64,000 nt of DNA from Paraburkholderia hiiakae. GTDB taxonomy: Bacteria; Pseudomonadota; Gammaproteobacteria; Burkholderiales; Burkholderiaceae. The DNA lies in assembly GCF_904848665.1 (NCBI RefSeq), contig NZ_CAJHCQ010000007.1:248001-312000 (forward strand). The letters are read 5' to 3'. Position 1 is the stretch's first letter; each line of letters begins with the position of its first letter. A program made the translations under genes and the position numbers. Below are positions 36,070 to 44,029 of this stretch, piece by piece. The notes below the pieces were generated by a model. The model was given only the letters and a program-made list of their open reading frames with translations, made no database searches and was not told the DNA's origin.

Positions 36070-36103
36070 CCAACGCGCGACGGCAGCGGCCGCCGCGCGT
36101 TGG
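36070..36103 (+). promoter_or_regulatory. Hairpin just upstream of phaR start
   Basis: Perfect 10-bp arms CCAACGCGCG / CGCGCGTTGG with a 14-nt loop, ending 18 nt before the phaR ATG. There is no following T-run, so it is not an intrinsic terminator. It could be a protein-binding dyad or an RNA structure near the ribosome site. Confidence 0.35.
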
Positions 36104-36121
36104 CGCTAACAAGGGCGACAC

Positions 36122-36727
36122 ATGACGACTACAAAGAAAACCGCCGAACGTCTCATCAAGAAATATCCGAATCGTCGGCTGTACGACACGGAGACGAGCA
36201 CGTACATCACGTTGACGGACGTGAAGCAACTCGTGCTGGAGCAGGAAGAGTTCAAGGTCATCGACGCGAAGACCAACGAGGATCTGACGCGCAGCATCCT
36301 GCTGCAGATCATTCTCGAGGAGGAAAGCGGCGGTCTGCCGATGTTCTCGTCGTCGATGCTGTCGCAGATTATCCGTTTCTACGGTCATGCTATGCAGGGC
36401 ATGATGGGCACCTACCTGGAAAAGAACATCCAGGCGTTCATCGACATCCAGAACAAACTCGCGGATCAGTCGAAGAGCCTTTACGAAGGTAACGCGATGA
36501 ACCCCGAGGTCTGGTCGCAGTTCATGAACATGCAGGCGCCGATGATGCAGGGCATGATGACGAGCTACATCGAGCAGTCGAAGAACATGTTCGTGCAGAT
36601 GCAGGAGCAGATGCAGAACCAGGCGAAGAACATGTTCAGCAGCTTCCCGTTCAAGCCCGTGACGCCGGGCGGCGCGGCGGCGCCGGCGCAGGGCGCGCCT
36701 GAGGGTGGCGAGGAAGAGAAGAAGTAA
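36122..36727 (+). CDS. phaR: Polyhydroxyalkanoate synthesis repressor PhaR
   Basis: A 201-residue regulator. The N-terminal PHB/PHA accumulation regulator DNA-binding domain contains IKKYPNRRLYDTETSTYI. The C-terminal half is rich in Met and Gln (PMMQGMMTSYIEQ, MQEQMQNQAKNMF) and ends in an acidic tail. PhaR represses phasin genes and itself and is released when it binds PHB granules. It is fourth in the phaC-phaA-phaB-phaR order common in Burkholderia and Cupriavidus relatives. Confidence 0.96.
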   Translation: MTTTKKTAERLIKKYPNRRLYDTETSTYITLTDVKQLVLEQEEFKVIDAKTNEDLTRSILLQIILEEESGGLPMFSSSMLSQIIRFYGHAMQGMMGTYLEKNIQAFIDIQNKLADQSKSLYEGNAMNPEVWSQFMNMQAPMMQGMMTSYIEQSKNMFVQMQEQMQNQAKNMFSSFPFKPVTPGGAAAPAQGAPEGGEEEKK

Positions 36728-36823
36728 GCGGCGCGGCGCACACGGCGGGTGGCGCGCTTACGAGTTGCGGCGCGCCGTGGCGACGCGTTGCCTCGCGGCG
36801 CGACCCACTGCGGGGCGCCGTCT

Positions 36824-36967
36824 TCAGGCGCTTTGAGAGAGTCCGGCCGTTGCACGCGCGAGCGCTGCGGCGGTGGGTTTGCCACGCGTGACACGCACCG
36901 CGCCGGCTTTCATCTGACGCACCGACTTCAGAATATTGGCCTGCAACGGGTCCATTGTCTTTTCCAT
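36824..36967 (-). pseudogene. Truncated HigA/XRE-type antitoxin-like gene
   Basis: A 47-residue reading frame beginning MEKTMDPLQANILKSVRQMK, preceded by GGAGAG. It matches the first half of HigA-2/XRE antitoxin-like proteins (xLxSIRQMKAGKxxRxTxxxxxAxARAxTGLSQ) but stops at TGA right after GLSQSA. Just past the stop, the same frame reads RRRPAVGRAARQRVATARR, which resembles the GRRxPxGxAxxLLRVA end of the family. This suggests an internal loss of the helix-turn-helix core. No companion toxin is recognisable upstream. It is probably a remnant, though a short expressed peptide cannot be excluded. Confidence 0.5.
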
Positions 36968-37198
36968 ATTTTCGCTCTCCGCGCAGCCGGCAGATGGATG
37001 CGCTTGATCGTGCGCAAGGTGCACCGGGCGAAAATTATCCCGACGCTCAGTCGGAGGGGGAGCAATAGCTGAACGACGTTTGATCCTGCCCATATTGCAT
37101 CCGACCCCGACGCGCAGGAACACACCCACCATGCTGCACCGCACGATACGGCAAACGGGTAAAATGGCGGATTGGCTTGACCTCGCGCGGCGCAACGA

Positions 37199-38620
37199 AT
37201 GCCCTGCGCCCCACATCCGGACGTACACGTGAAAAACCCTGTTGAATCAACGACCTCCCGCAATCCTGCTCCGCGCGTCGGGATGGTTTCCCTCGGCTGC
37301 CCGAAGGCGCTTGTCGACTCCGAGCAGATCATCACCCAGCTGCGCGCCGAGGGTTACGAAATCTCGGGGTCTTACGACGGTGCGGACCTCGTGGTCGTCA
37401 ACACGTGCGGCTTCATCGACGAAGCGGTGCAGGAGAGCCTTGATGCCATCGGCGAAGCGCTTTCCGAGAACGGCAAGGTGATCGTGACCGGGTGTCTCGG
37501 CAAGAAGGCGAGCGCGAGCGGCTCGAACCTGATCGAGGAAGTGCATCCGAAGGTGCTCGCCGTGACGGGCCCGCACGCGGTGGGCGAGGTCATGCAGGCC
37601 GTGCACAGCCACCTGCCCAAGCCGCACGATCCGTTCGTCGATCTCGTGCCGGCCGCCGGCATCAAGCTCACGCCGCGCCATTACGCGTACCTGAAGATCT
37701 CCGAAGGCTGCAATCACCGTTGCACGTTCTGCATCATCCCGTCGATGCGAGGCGACCTCGTGTCGCGCCCGGTCGCCGAGGTCATGCTGGAAGCCGAGAA
37801 CCTCTTCAAGTCCGGCGTGAAGGAGCTGCTCGTGATCTCGCAGGACACGAGCGCTTACGGCGTGGACGTCAAGTACCGCACCGGATTCTGGAACGGCAAG
37901 CCGATCAAGACGCGCATGACCGACCTCGTCGCCGCGCTGGGCGAACTGGCTGCGCAATACGGCGCCTGGGTGCGCCTGCACTATGTCTACCCGTATCCGA
38001 GCGTGGATGAAGTGATTCCGATGATGGCCGAAGGTCCGTTCAAGGGCCACGTGCTGCCATATCTCGACGTGCCGTTCCAGCACGCGCATCCCGAAGTCCT
38101 CAAGCGCATGAAGCGCCCCGCGAATGCGGAGAAGGTCATGGAGCGCGTGAAGGCCTGGCGCGAGATGTGCCCGGATCTCACGATCCGCAGCACGTTCATT
38201 GCCGGCTTCCCCGGCGAGACGGAAGAGCAATTCGAAACGCTGCTCGACTTCATCCGCGAGGCCGAACTCGACCGCGTGGGCTGCTTCGCCTATTCGCCGG
38301 TTGAAGGCGCAACGGCGAACGAACTCGACGGCGCACTGCCCGACGAGGTGCGCGAGGCGCGCCGCGCGCGCTTCATGGAAGTGGCGGAGCAGGTCTCGGC
38401 CAAGCGCATCCAGCGCAAGGTCGGCAAGACGCTCAAGGTGCTGATCGACGAGATCAACGCCGACGGCGGCATTGGCCGCACCGCGGCGGATGCGCCCGAG
38501 ATCGACGGCGTGGTCTATGTCGCTCCCGCGACCAAGGCATCGAAGCGCTACAAGGTCGGTGATTTCGTTTCGGTGAAGATCACCGGCGCGGACGGCCACG
38601 ATCTCTGGGGCGAGGTCTGA
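37199..38620 (+). CDS. rimO: Ribosomal protein S12 methylthiotransferase RimO
   Basis: A 473-residue radical SAM methylthiotransferase. The UPF0004 domain supplies an auxiliary cluster (VGMVSLGCPKALVD, NTCGFIDEA, TGCLGKK). The radical SAM motif is CNHRCTFC, and a C-terminal TRAM domain ends GADGHDLWGEV. It adds a methylthio group to Asp89 (E. coli numbering 88/89) of ribosomal protein S12. The ATG at 37199 has no clear ribosome site; a GTG at 37229 is an alternative start. The kinase gene downstream starts 5 bp after its stop. Confidence 0.95.
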   Translation: MPCAPHPDVHVKNPVESTTSRNPAPRVGMVSLGCPKALVDSEQIITQLRAEGYEISGSYDGADLVVVNTCGFIDEAVQESLDAIGEALSENGKVIVTGCLGKKASASGSNLIEEVHPKVLAVTGPHAVGEVMQAVHSHLPKPHDPFVDLVPAAGIKLTPRHYAYLKISEGCNHRCTFCIIPSMRGDLVSRPVAEVMLEAENLFKSGVKELLVISQDTSAYGVDVKYRTGFWNGKPIKTRMTDLVAALGELAAQYGAWVRLHYVYPYPSVDEVIPMMAEGPFKGHVLPYLDVPFQHAHPEVLKRMKRPANAEKVMERVKAWREMCPDLTIRSTFIAGFPGETEEQFETLLDFIREAELDRVGCFAYSPVEGATANELDGALPDEVREARRARFMEVAEQVSAKRIQRKVGKTLKVLIDEINADGGIGRTAADAPEIDGVVYVAPATKASKRYKVGDFVSVKITGADGHDLWGEV

Positions 38621-38625
38621 CCGGC

Positions 38626-39576
38626 ATGACGAGCGTCGCCCCGCAAGTCCTCGCCTATGGCGAGGCCATGGTCGAGTTCAACCAGGCGTCGAAAGACCGT
38701 CCCGAGTATTTGCAAGGCTTTGGCGGCGACACGTCGAACTTCGCCATCGCGGCGGCTCGCCAGGGCGCGCGCACGGGCTTCGTCTCGGCCGTTGGCGACG
38801 ATCAGTTCGGACGCCTCTTGACTGATCTGTGGACGCGCGAAGGCGTCGATACCTCGACGGTGCATGTGGACGCTACGGCGCCCACCGGTGTCTACTTCGT
38901 CTCGCATGGCCCGAGCGGCCATGCCTTCGACTATCTGCGCAAGGGTTCGGCCGCTAGCCGTTACGCGCCGCGCGATCTGCCGCTTGACACCATTGCGGCT
39001 GCGCGTGTGCTGCATCTTTCTGGCATCAGCGTGGCGATCAGCGACAGCGCGTGCGACGCGGCGCTCGCCGCCGTCGAGCATGCGCGCGCCAACGGCGTGC
39101 GCGTGAGTTTCGACACCAATCTGCGCCTGAAACTGTGGCCGCTCGCGCGGGCGCGCGCCGTGATGAACGAGGTGCTGCGTCTCACCGATATCTGCCTGCC
39201 TAGCTGGGACGACGTGGCGGTGCTCACGGGCCTCGAAGACCGCGACGCGATCGTCGATTACCTGCTCGCACGCGGCGCTCGTGTGGTCGCGCTCAAGCTG
39301 GGCAAGGACGGCGCTTATGTCGCAACGCCCGACGAGCGGCGCGTCGTGCCGGGCCACGTGGTCGCGGCAGTGGACGCCACGGGCGCGGGCGACTGCTTTG
39401 GCGGCGCCTTCGTCGCGCGGCTCGCGGCCGGCGACGATCCGTTCGCGGCTGCGCGCTATGCGAACGCGGCCGCCGCGCTTTCGACCTTGGGGTTTGGCGC
39501 CGTTGCGCCAATCCCTTATCGCGAGGACGTCGAGCGATTACTCGCCGATCGGCCCGCGAGCGAAGCGCACCAATAA
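38626..39576 (+). CDS. kdgK: PfkB-family sugar kinase, likely 2-dehydro-3-deoxygluconokinase
   Basis: A 316-residue ribokinase-fold enzyme. The N-terminal glycine-rich region reads GGDTSNFAIAAARQG. The C-terminal PfkB signature is DATGAGDCFGGAF, with the catalytic Asp in GAGD. Overall form, including SHGPSGHAFDYLRKGSAA, fits 2-keto-3-deoxygluconate kinases of the Entner-Doudoroff and uronate pathways, but substrate assignment within this family is uncertain. It sits between rimO and bktB on the same strand. Confidence 0.85.
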   Translation: MTSVAPQVLAYGEAMVEFNQASKDRPEYLQGFGGDTSNFAIAAARQGARTGFVSAVGDDQFGRLLTDLWTREGVDTSTVHVDATAPTGVYFVSHGPSGHAFDYLRKGSAASRYAPRDLPLDTIAAARVLHLSGISVAISDSACDAALAAVEHARANGVRVSFDTNLRLKLWPLARARAVMNEVLRLTDICLPSWDDVAVLTGLEDRDAIVDYLLARGARVVALKLGKDGAYVATPDERRVVPGHVVAAVDATGAGDCFGGAFVARLAAGDDPFAAARYANAAAALSTLGFGAVAPIPYREDVERLLADRPASEAHQ

Positions 39577-39613
39577 CAAGATTCATCCATTCAGGAAGAC
39601 GAGGAGCAAAACT

Positions 39614-40798
39614 ATGGAACGCGAAGTAGTGGTGGTAAGCGCTGTGCGCACGGCAATCGGTGACTTCGGCGGCAGCCTGAAGGACTTCTCGCCGACGGAT
39701 CTCGGCGCACGCGTGGTGCGCGAGGTGCTGTCGCGCGCGAACGTGGACGGCGACGCGGTGGGTCACGTGGTGTTCGGCAACGTCGTGCACACGGAGCCCA
39801 AAGACATGTACCTTGCGCGCGTGGCCGCAATCAACGGCGGCGTCGCGCAGCACGCGCCGGCGCTGACCGTGAACCGCCTGTGCGGCTCGGGCCTGCAGGC
39901 GATCGTTTCGGCCGCGCAAACCATTCTGCTCGGCGACGCCGACATTGCGATCGGTGGCGGCGCGGAAAACATGAGCCGGGCGCCGTACACGATGCCGGCC
40001 GCGCGGTTCGGCCAGCGCATGGGCGACGCGCAGCTCGTCGATATGATGATCGGCGCGCTGCACGACCCGTTTCAGACGATCCACATGGGCGTGACGGCGG
40101 AAAACGTCGCGAAGAAGTTCGGCATCACGCGCGAGGCGCAGGACGCGCTTGCGCTCGAATCGCACCGTCGCGCCGAGCGCGCGCTCGCCGAAGGACGCTT
40201 CAAGGATCAGATCCTGCCCATTTCGCTCAAGTCGAAGAAGGGCGAAGTGCTGTTCGACGCCGACGAGCATGTGCGCCACGGCGCCACGCTGGAGGACTTC
40301 TCGAAGCTCAAGCCGGTGTTCGCGAAGGAGAACGGCACGGTCACGGCGGGCAACGCGTCGGGCATCAACGACGCGGCGGCCGCCGTGCTGCTGATGAGCG
40401 CCGACGCCGCTCGCGAGCGCGGCGTGAAGCCGCTCGCGCGCCTCGTCTCGTATGCGCATGCGGGCGTCGATCCGGCGTACATGGGCATCGGCCCGGTGCC
40501 GGCCACGCAGAAGGCGCTCGCGCGCGCCGGCCTGAAAGTCAGCGACCTCGACGTGATCGAGGCCAACGAAGCCTTCGCGGCGCAGGCCTGTGCGGTTTCG
40601 CAGGAACTCGGGCTCGACCCGGCCAAGGTCAATCCGAACGGTTCGGGCATCTCGCTCGGTCACCCGATCGGCGCGACCGGCGCGCTCATTACCGTGAAGG
40701 CGCTTTATGAACTGCAGCGTATCGGGGGGCGCTACGCGCTCGTGACGATGTGCATCGGCGGCGGCCAGGGCATTGCGGCCATCTTCGAGCGCATCTGA
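39614..40798 (+). CDS. bktB: Beta-ketothiolase BktB
   Basis: A 394-residue thiolase very similar from end to end to C. necator BktB (MEREVVVVSAVRTAIGDFGG, FGNVVHTEPKDMYLARVAA, ending GGGQGIAAIFERI). The active cysteine is C90 (NRLCGSGLQ), with GHPIGATG and CIGGGQG near the end. BktB accepts propionyl-CoA and longer chains as well as acetyl-CoA, allowing 3-hydroxyvalerate units in PHA. The ATG at 39614 follows GAGGAGCAAAACT. The frame runs upstream inside the kinase gene but is not part of this protein. Confidence 0.94.
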   Translation: MEREVVVVSAVRTAIGDFGGSLKDFSPTDLGARVVREVLSRANVDGDAVGHVVFGNVVHTEPKDMYLARVAAINGGVAQHAPALTVNRLCGSGLQAIVSAAQTILLGDADIAIGGGAENMSRAPYTMPAARFGQRMGDAQLVDMMIGALHDPFQTIHMGVTAENVAKKFGITREAQDALALESHRRAERALAEGRFKDQILPISLKSKKGEVLFDADEHVRHGATLEDFSKLKPVFAKENGTVTAGNASGINDAAAAVLLMSADAARERGVKPLARLVSYAHAGVDPAYMGIGPVPATQKALARAGLKVSDLDVIEANEAFAAQACAVSQELGLDPAKVNPNGSGISLGHPIGATGALITVKALYELQRIGGRYALVTMCIGGGQGIAAIFERI

Positions 40799-40843
40799 TA
40801 CGCGCCGCGCCCCGCCAGCTGTGCAAGTGAGGGAAGGATTCAG

Positions 40844-41443
40844 ATGGAAGTTGTGATGCAAGCACAGCGGCCGCCGGGCGCGGCCGCTCGACGGGGCCGC
40901 GCCATCAAGGCGCGCGGCTGGATCGTGGCCGCAACTGCGGCGGCCATGGTCCTCACGCTGCCGCTCGCGGCGCGCGCGCAGGACGCAAGCGCGCCGCCGC
41001 CGGTCAATTCCACGCTGAAGCCGAACCCCGAATTCGCGAAGCTGCCGCAATACGTCGGCACGCTCGGCAAGCGTCAGATCGTTATGCGCCTGGGCGCCAA
41101 AGCCGGCGACGACGACCCGACTGGCGTGCATGGCGAATACCAGTTCACGGACACCGGCGAGGTGATCCTGATCGCGGGCGACCGCGCGGACGCCACGCTC
41201 GAAGCCGAGGACTCGAATGACGGCACGCATATCACCGGCAACTGGGTGGGCACGTTCGCCGAAGATGGCTCGCTTTCGGGCGACCGCATGGATCCGGACG
41301 ACTCTCACCCGGTCCCCTTCGATTTGAAGCCGCTCGCGGCGGGGGCCGCGGCTCCGGCCGTGTCGACCGGCGCGGCGAGCGCGTCGACTCCGAACGGCGC
41401 TCACGCCGTGAACGGCGTGAGCAATCTCGTGATCGGGCAATAA
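40844..41443 (+). CDS. Secreted protein of unknown function
   Basis: A 199-residue protein. A basic lead of about 25 residues and a hydrophobic segment (WIVAATAAAMVLTLPLA) end at a signal peptidase I-like site ARAQ-DA, so export to the periplasm is likely. The mature part (about 48-170) is acidic and polar with no cysteines and looks like a small beta-rich domain (GEYQFTDTGEVILIAGDRAD). The last 40 residues are Ala/Ser-rich. The ATG follows GGAAGGATTCAG. I do not recognise the family. It follows bktB by 45 bp. Confidence 0.75.
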   Translation: MEVVMQAQRPPGAAARRGRAIKARGWIVAATAAAMVLTLPLAARAQDASAPPPVNSTLKPNPEFAKLPQYVGTLGKRQIVMRLGAKAGDDDPTGVHGEYQFTDTGEVILIAGDRADATLEAEDSNDGTHITGNWVGTFAEDGSLSGDRMDPDDSHPVPFDLKPLAAGAAAPAVSTGAASASTPNGAHAVNGVSNLVIGQ

Positions 41444-41545
41444 GCGCCGCCGCGAGTGTTACTCTTCGGCATGCGGCGTTGCGCGCGCCACCCGCGCTAG
41501 CCGCGCGCCGCAACGTCCTCGCGCCTCAACCGAATTCGCTCCGAC

Positions 41546-42751
41546 ATGACCAAATCCGACTCCAGCCGCGCGTTGCAGACGCGCATCATCCACCCGCAAG
41601 ACGACCTCACGCCCGGCTTCGAATCGTTCGCCGCGCCTGTCACGCGGGCTTCGACCGTGGTGTTTCCCGACCTCGCTTCGGTGCGCGCGCTCGACTGGCG
41701 CAACGATGCGCAATGGCGCTACGGCCTGCACGCCACGCCCACCTCGGCCATGCTGCAAAAGCGCATCGCCGAGATCGAGGGCGGCGAGTATGCGCTGCTG
41801 CAACCCTCGGGGCTCTCGTCCATCTCGAACGTCTACTTCGGACTGCTGAAGTCAGGCGACGACGTGCTGATCCCCGATAACGTCTATTCGCCGAACCGCG
41901 ATCATGGTGACTGGCTCGCGCGCGATTTCGGCCTCACGGCGCGCTACTACGATCCGATGATCGGTGCGGGCATCGCCGAGCTGATCCAGCCGAACACGAA
42001 GCTGATCTGGGTGGAAGCGCCCGGCTCGGTGACGATGGAAGTGTCCGACGTGCGGGCGATCACCGCGGCGGCGCGCGCGCGCAACGTGGTGACGGCCATC
42101 GACAACACGTGGTCGGCGGGCCTCGCCTTCAAGCCGTTCGAGCACGGCATCGACATTTCGGTGCAGGCGCTCACCAAGTATCAGTCGGGTGGCAGTGACG
42201 TGCTGATGGGCGCGACCATCACCGCCGACCGCGATCTTTATCTGAAGCTCAAGGCCGCGCGCATGCGGCTTGGCATCGGCGTCTCGGTCGACGACTGCTC
42301 GCTCGTGCTGCGTGCACTGCCGAGCATGAAAGCGCGCTTCGAGGCGCATGATCGCACCGCGCTCGGACTCGCAGGCTGGCTCAAGACGCGCCCCGAAATC
42401 GCGGCGATGCTGCACCCGGCGTTCGAAGACTGCCCGGGCCACGAGTTCTACAAGCGCGACTTTACGGGCGCGGGCGGCCTTTTTTCCGTGGTGTTCGACG
42501 AGCGCTACAGTGCGGCGCAGATCGACACGTTCTGCGAGTCGCTCGAACTCTTCGCGTTGGGCTGGAGCTGGGGCGGCGCGCATAGCCTCGCCATGCCGTA
42601 CGACGTCGGTTCGATGCGCACGGCAGCGAGCTGGCCGCATCGCGGCACGCTGGTGCGCTTCTACATCGGTCTCGAAGAAGAGGCCGATCTGCGCGCCGAT
42701 ATCGAGCGCGCGCTTGCAAGGCTTGCGGAAAAAGCAAGTACGCCTGAATAA
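41546..42751 (+). CDS. metC: Cystathionine beta-lyase
   Basis: A 401-residue PLP enzyme of the Cys/Met metabolism family. The PLP-lysine lies in QALTKYQSGGSDVLMGA, and other family segments are ATPTSAMLQKRIAEIEGG and VEAPGSVTMEVSD. It splits cystathionine to homocysteine, pyruvate and ammonia in methionine synthesis. The W/Y-rich active site (YGLHATPTS, WSWGGAHSLAMP) fits beta-lyases of the MetC type rather than gamma-synthases. It ends in a terminator shared with serB. Confidence 0.93.
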   Translation: MTKSDSSRALQTRIIHPQDDLTPGFESFAAPVTRASTVVFPDLASVRALDWRNDAQWRYGLHATPTSAMLQKRIAEIEGGEYALLQPSGLSSISNVYFGLLKSGDDVLIPDNVYSPNRDHGDWLARDFGLTARYYDPMIGAGIAELIQPNTKLIWVEAPGSVTMEVSDVRAITAAARARNVVTAIDNTWSAGLAFKPFEHGIDISVQALTKYQSGGSDVLMGATITADRDLYLKLKAARMRLGIGVSVDDCSLVLRALPSMKARFEAHDRTALGLAGWLKTRPEIAAMLHPAFEDCPGHEFYKRDFTGAGGLFSVVFDERYSAAQIDTFCESLELFALGWSWGGAHSLAMPYDVGSMRTAASWPHRGTLVRFYIGLEEEADLRADIERALARLAEKASTPE

Positions 42752-42766
42752 TCCGCGCAAAACAAC

Positions 42767-42804
42767 AACGGCCGCTCGCGTCCATAAGGACACGAGCGGC
42801 CGTT
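42767..42804. terminator. Bidirectional terminator between metC and serB
   Basis: Perfect 12-bp arms AACGGCCGCTCG / CGAGCGGCCGTT with a 14-nt loop, followed by GGCTTTT on the plus strand, between convergent genes. Confidence 0.8.
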
Positions 42805-42832
42805 GGCTTTTCCAGGCGCCGCGAAGGCCGGG

Positions 42833-43672
42833 TCAGAACAGACGCAGCAGGCCGTCGAGCCCGACGAAGTTGAACGCGACACTCGCTGCCTCCCGCACCA
42901 CCGGCTTCGCGCGGAACGCGACCGACAAACCCGCCACGCCCATCATCTTGAGGTCGTTCGAGCCGTCGCCCATCGCGATTGCGCGGCGTGGCTCAATGCC
43001 GATCTGCGCACAGGTTTCGGTGAGCGTACGCGCCTTCACGTCGGCGTTGACGATCTCGCCAGTCACGCGGCCCGTGAGCTTCCCCTCGACGATTTCGAGC
43101 GTGTTCGCGCGCGTGTAGTCGAGCCCGAGACGCGCTTTCAGGCGCTCGGTGAAGAAAGTGAAGCCGCCGGAAACGAGCAGCGTTTTCAGGCCCGCGGCCT
43201 TCGCGCCCGCGAGCATCTGCTCGGCGCCCGGCGAGAGCTGCAGGCGCTCTTCATACACACGCTCGAGGGCGCTCGCGTCGAGCCCCTTGAGGAGCGCTAC
43301 GCGGCGCGTGAGGCTTTCGTTGAAGTCCTTGATCTCGCCGCGCATCGAGGCTTCGGTAATCGCCGCGACCTCGGCCTTGAGGCCGCAGAAGTCCGCAATT
43401 TCGTCGATGCATTCGATCGTGATGAGCGTCGAATCCATGTCCATCGCCACGAGGCCGAAATCGGCCAGCGCGCGGCCCGCTTCGACGAACGCGTAGTCGA
43501 GCTGGTGTGTGCCGCAGTAGACCTCGAGGTCGCCACGCTGGGCCGGCTCGGCATGCTCGATGCGGACCGCGTGGGCGTCGATCGGCGTGAGGCGGCTGCC
43601 GCGGGCGAGGCCGAGGAGCGGCTTGTGATGGACGGTGTCGAGCGGGGCGGGACTCTGGATGACGAGGTTCAT
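42833..43672 (-). CDS. serB: Phosphoserine phosphatase
   Basis: A 279-residue HAD-superfamily phosphatase for the last step of serine synthesis. Motif I is AMDMDSTLITIECIDEIAD (nucleophile in DMDST), motif II is LLVSGGFTFF, and motif III is AMGDGSNDLKMM. The first 75 residues form the usual N-terminal domain. The ATG at 43672 gives MNLVIQSP; the frame extends 35 codons upstream without similarity. It is divergent from the LigD-type polymerase gene. Confidence 0.96.
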   Translation of the reverse strand: MNLVIQSPAPLDTVHHKPLLGLARGSRLTPIDAHAVRIEHAEPAQRGDLEVYCGTHQLDYAFVEAGRALADFGLVAMDMDSTLITIECIDEIADFCGLKAEVAAITEASMRGEIKDFNESLTRRVALLKGLDASALERVYEERLQLSPGAEQMLAGAKAAGLKTLLVSGGFTFFTERLKARLGLDYTRANTLEIVEGKLTGRVTGEIVNADVKARTLTETCAQIGIEPRRAIAMGDGSNDLKMMGVAGLSVAFRAKPVVREAASVAFNFVGLDGLLRLF

Positions 43673-44029
43673 GGCGGGACGGGCAAAGCCGACGCATAGC
43701 GTCGTCGGATCGTTCGGATGAAAAAGGGCGCAGTCGCGCGTGTAAGAGCCAGAATTGCGCCCTGCAGTGCGCGGCAAAGCCCGTCATTGTAACTTCCCGT
43801 TGATCGCAGCGGTCGCGTGCCACTTTCTTCTCGCTTCTGCTTACGGCGGATGTTTCCCCTTTTTTTGCGTGCGCTTGCGATCACCTTGCAGCGACGAAAG
43901 CGTCCATTCGAGGCACAATGAAAGCTCGTGCGGCGGTCTGACGGGGGCGGCCGCCGCGTGCCGTCAACCGAACGTGTCGCGACTCGCGTCGCGCGAGGCG
44001 TCATGTGCCAAGGCGCCAGGGGAACCGGT
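43673..44029. other. Intergenic region between serB and LigD-type polymerase gene
   Basis: About 357 bp between divergent genes. It should hold both promoters, but I cannot pick a convincing -35/-10 pair for either. A pyrimidine-rich stretch near 43855-43870 is noticeable. No gene is seen. Confidence 0.5.

Noticed and set aside
39293..41440. A 715-codon minus-strand frame spanning parts of three plus-strand genes
   Set aside because: It crosses gene boundaries, is Arg/His-rich, and the sense strand encodes clear conserved proteins (sugar kinase, BktB, secreted protein). It is a codon-bias shadow.
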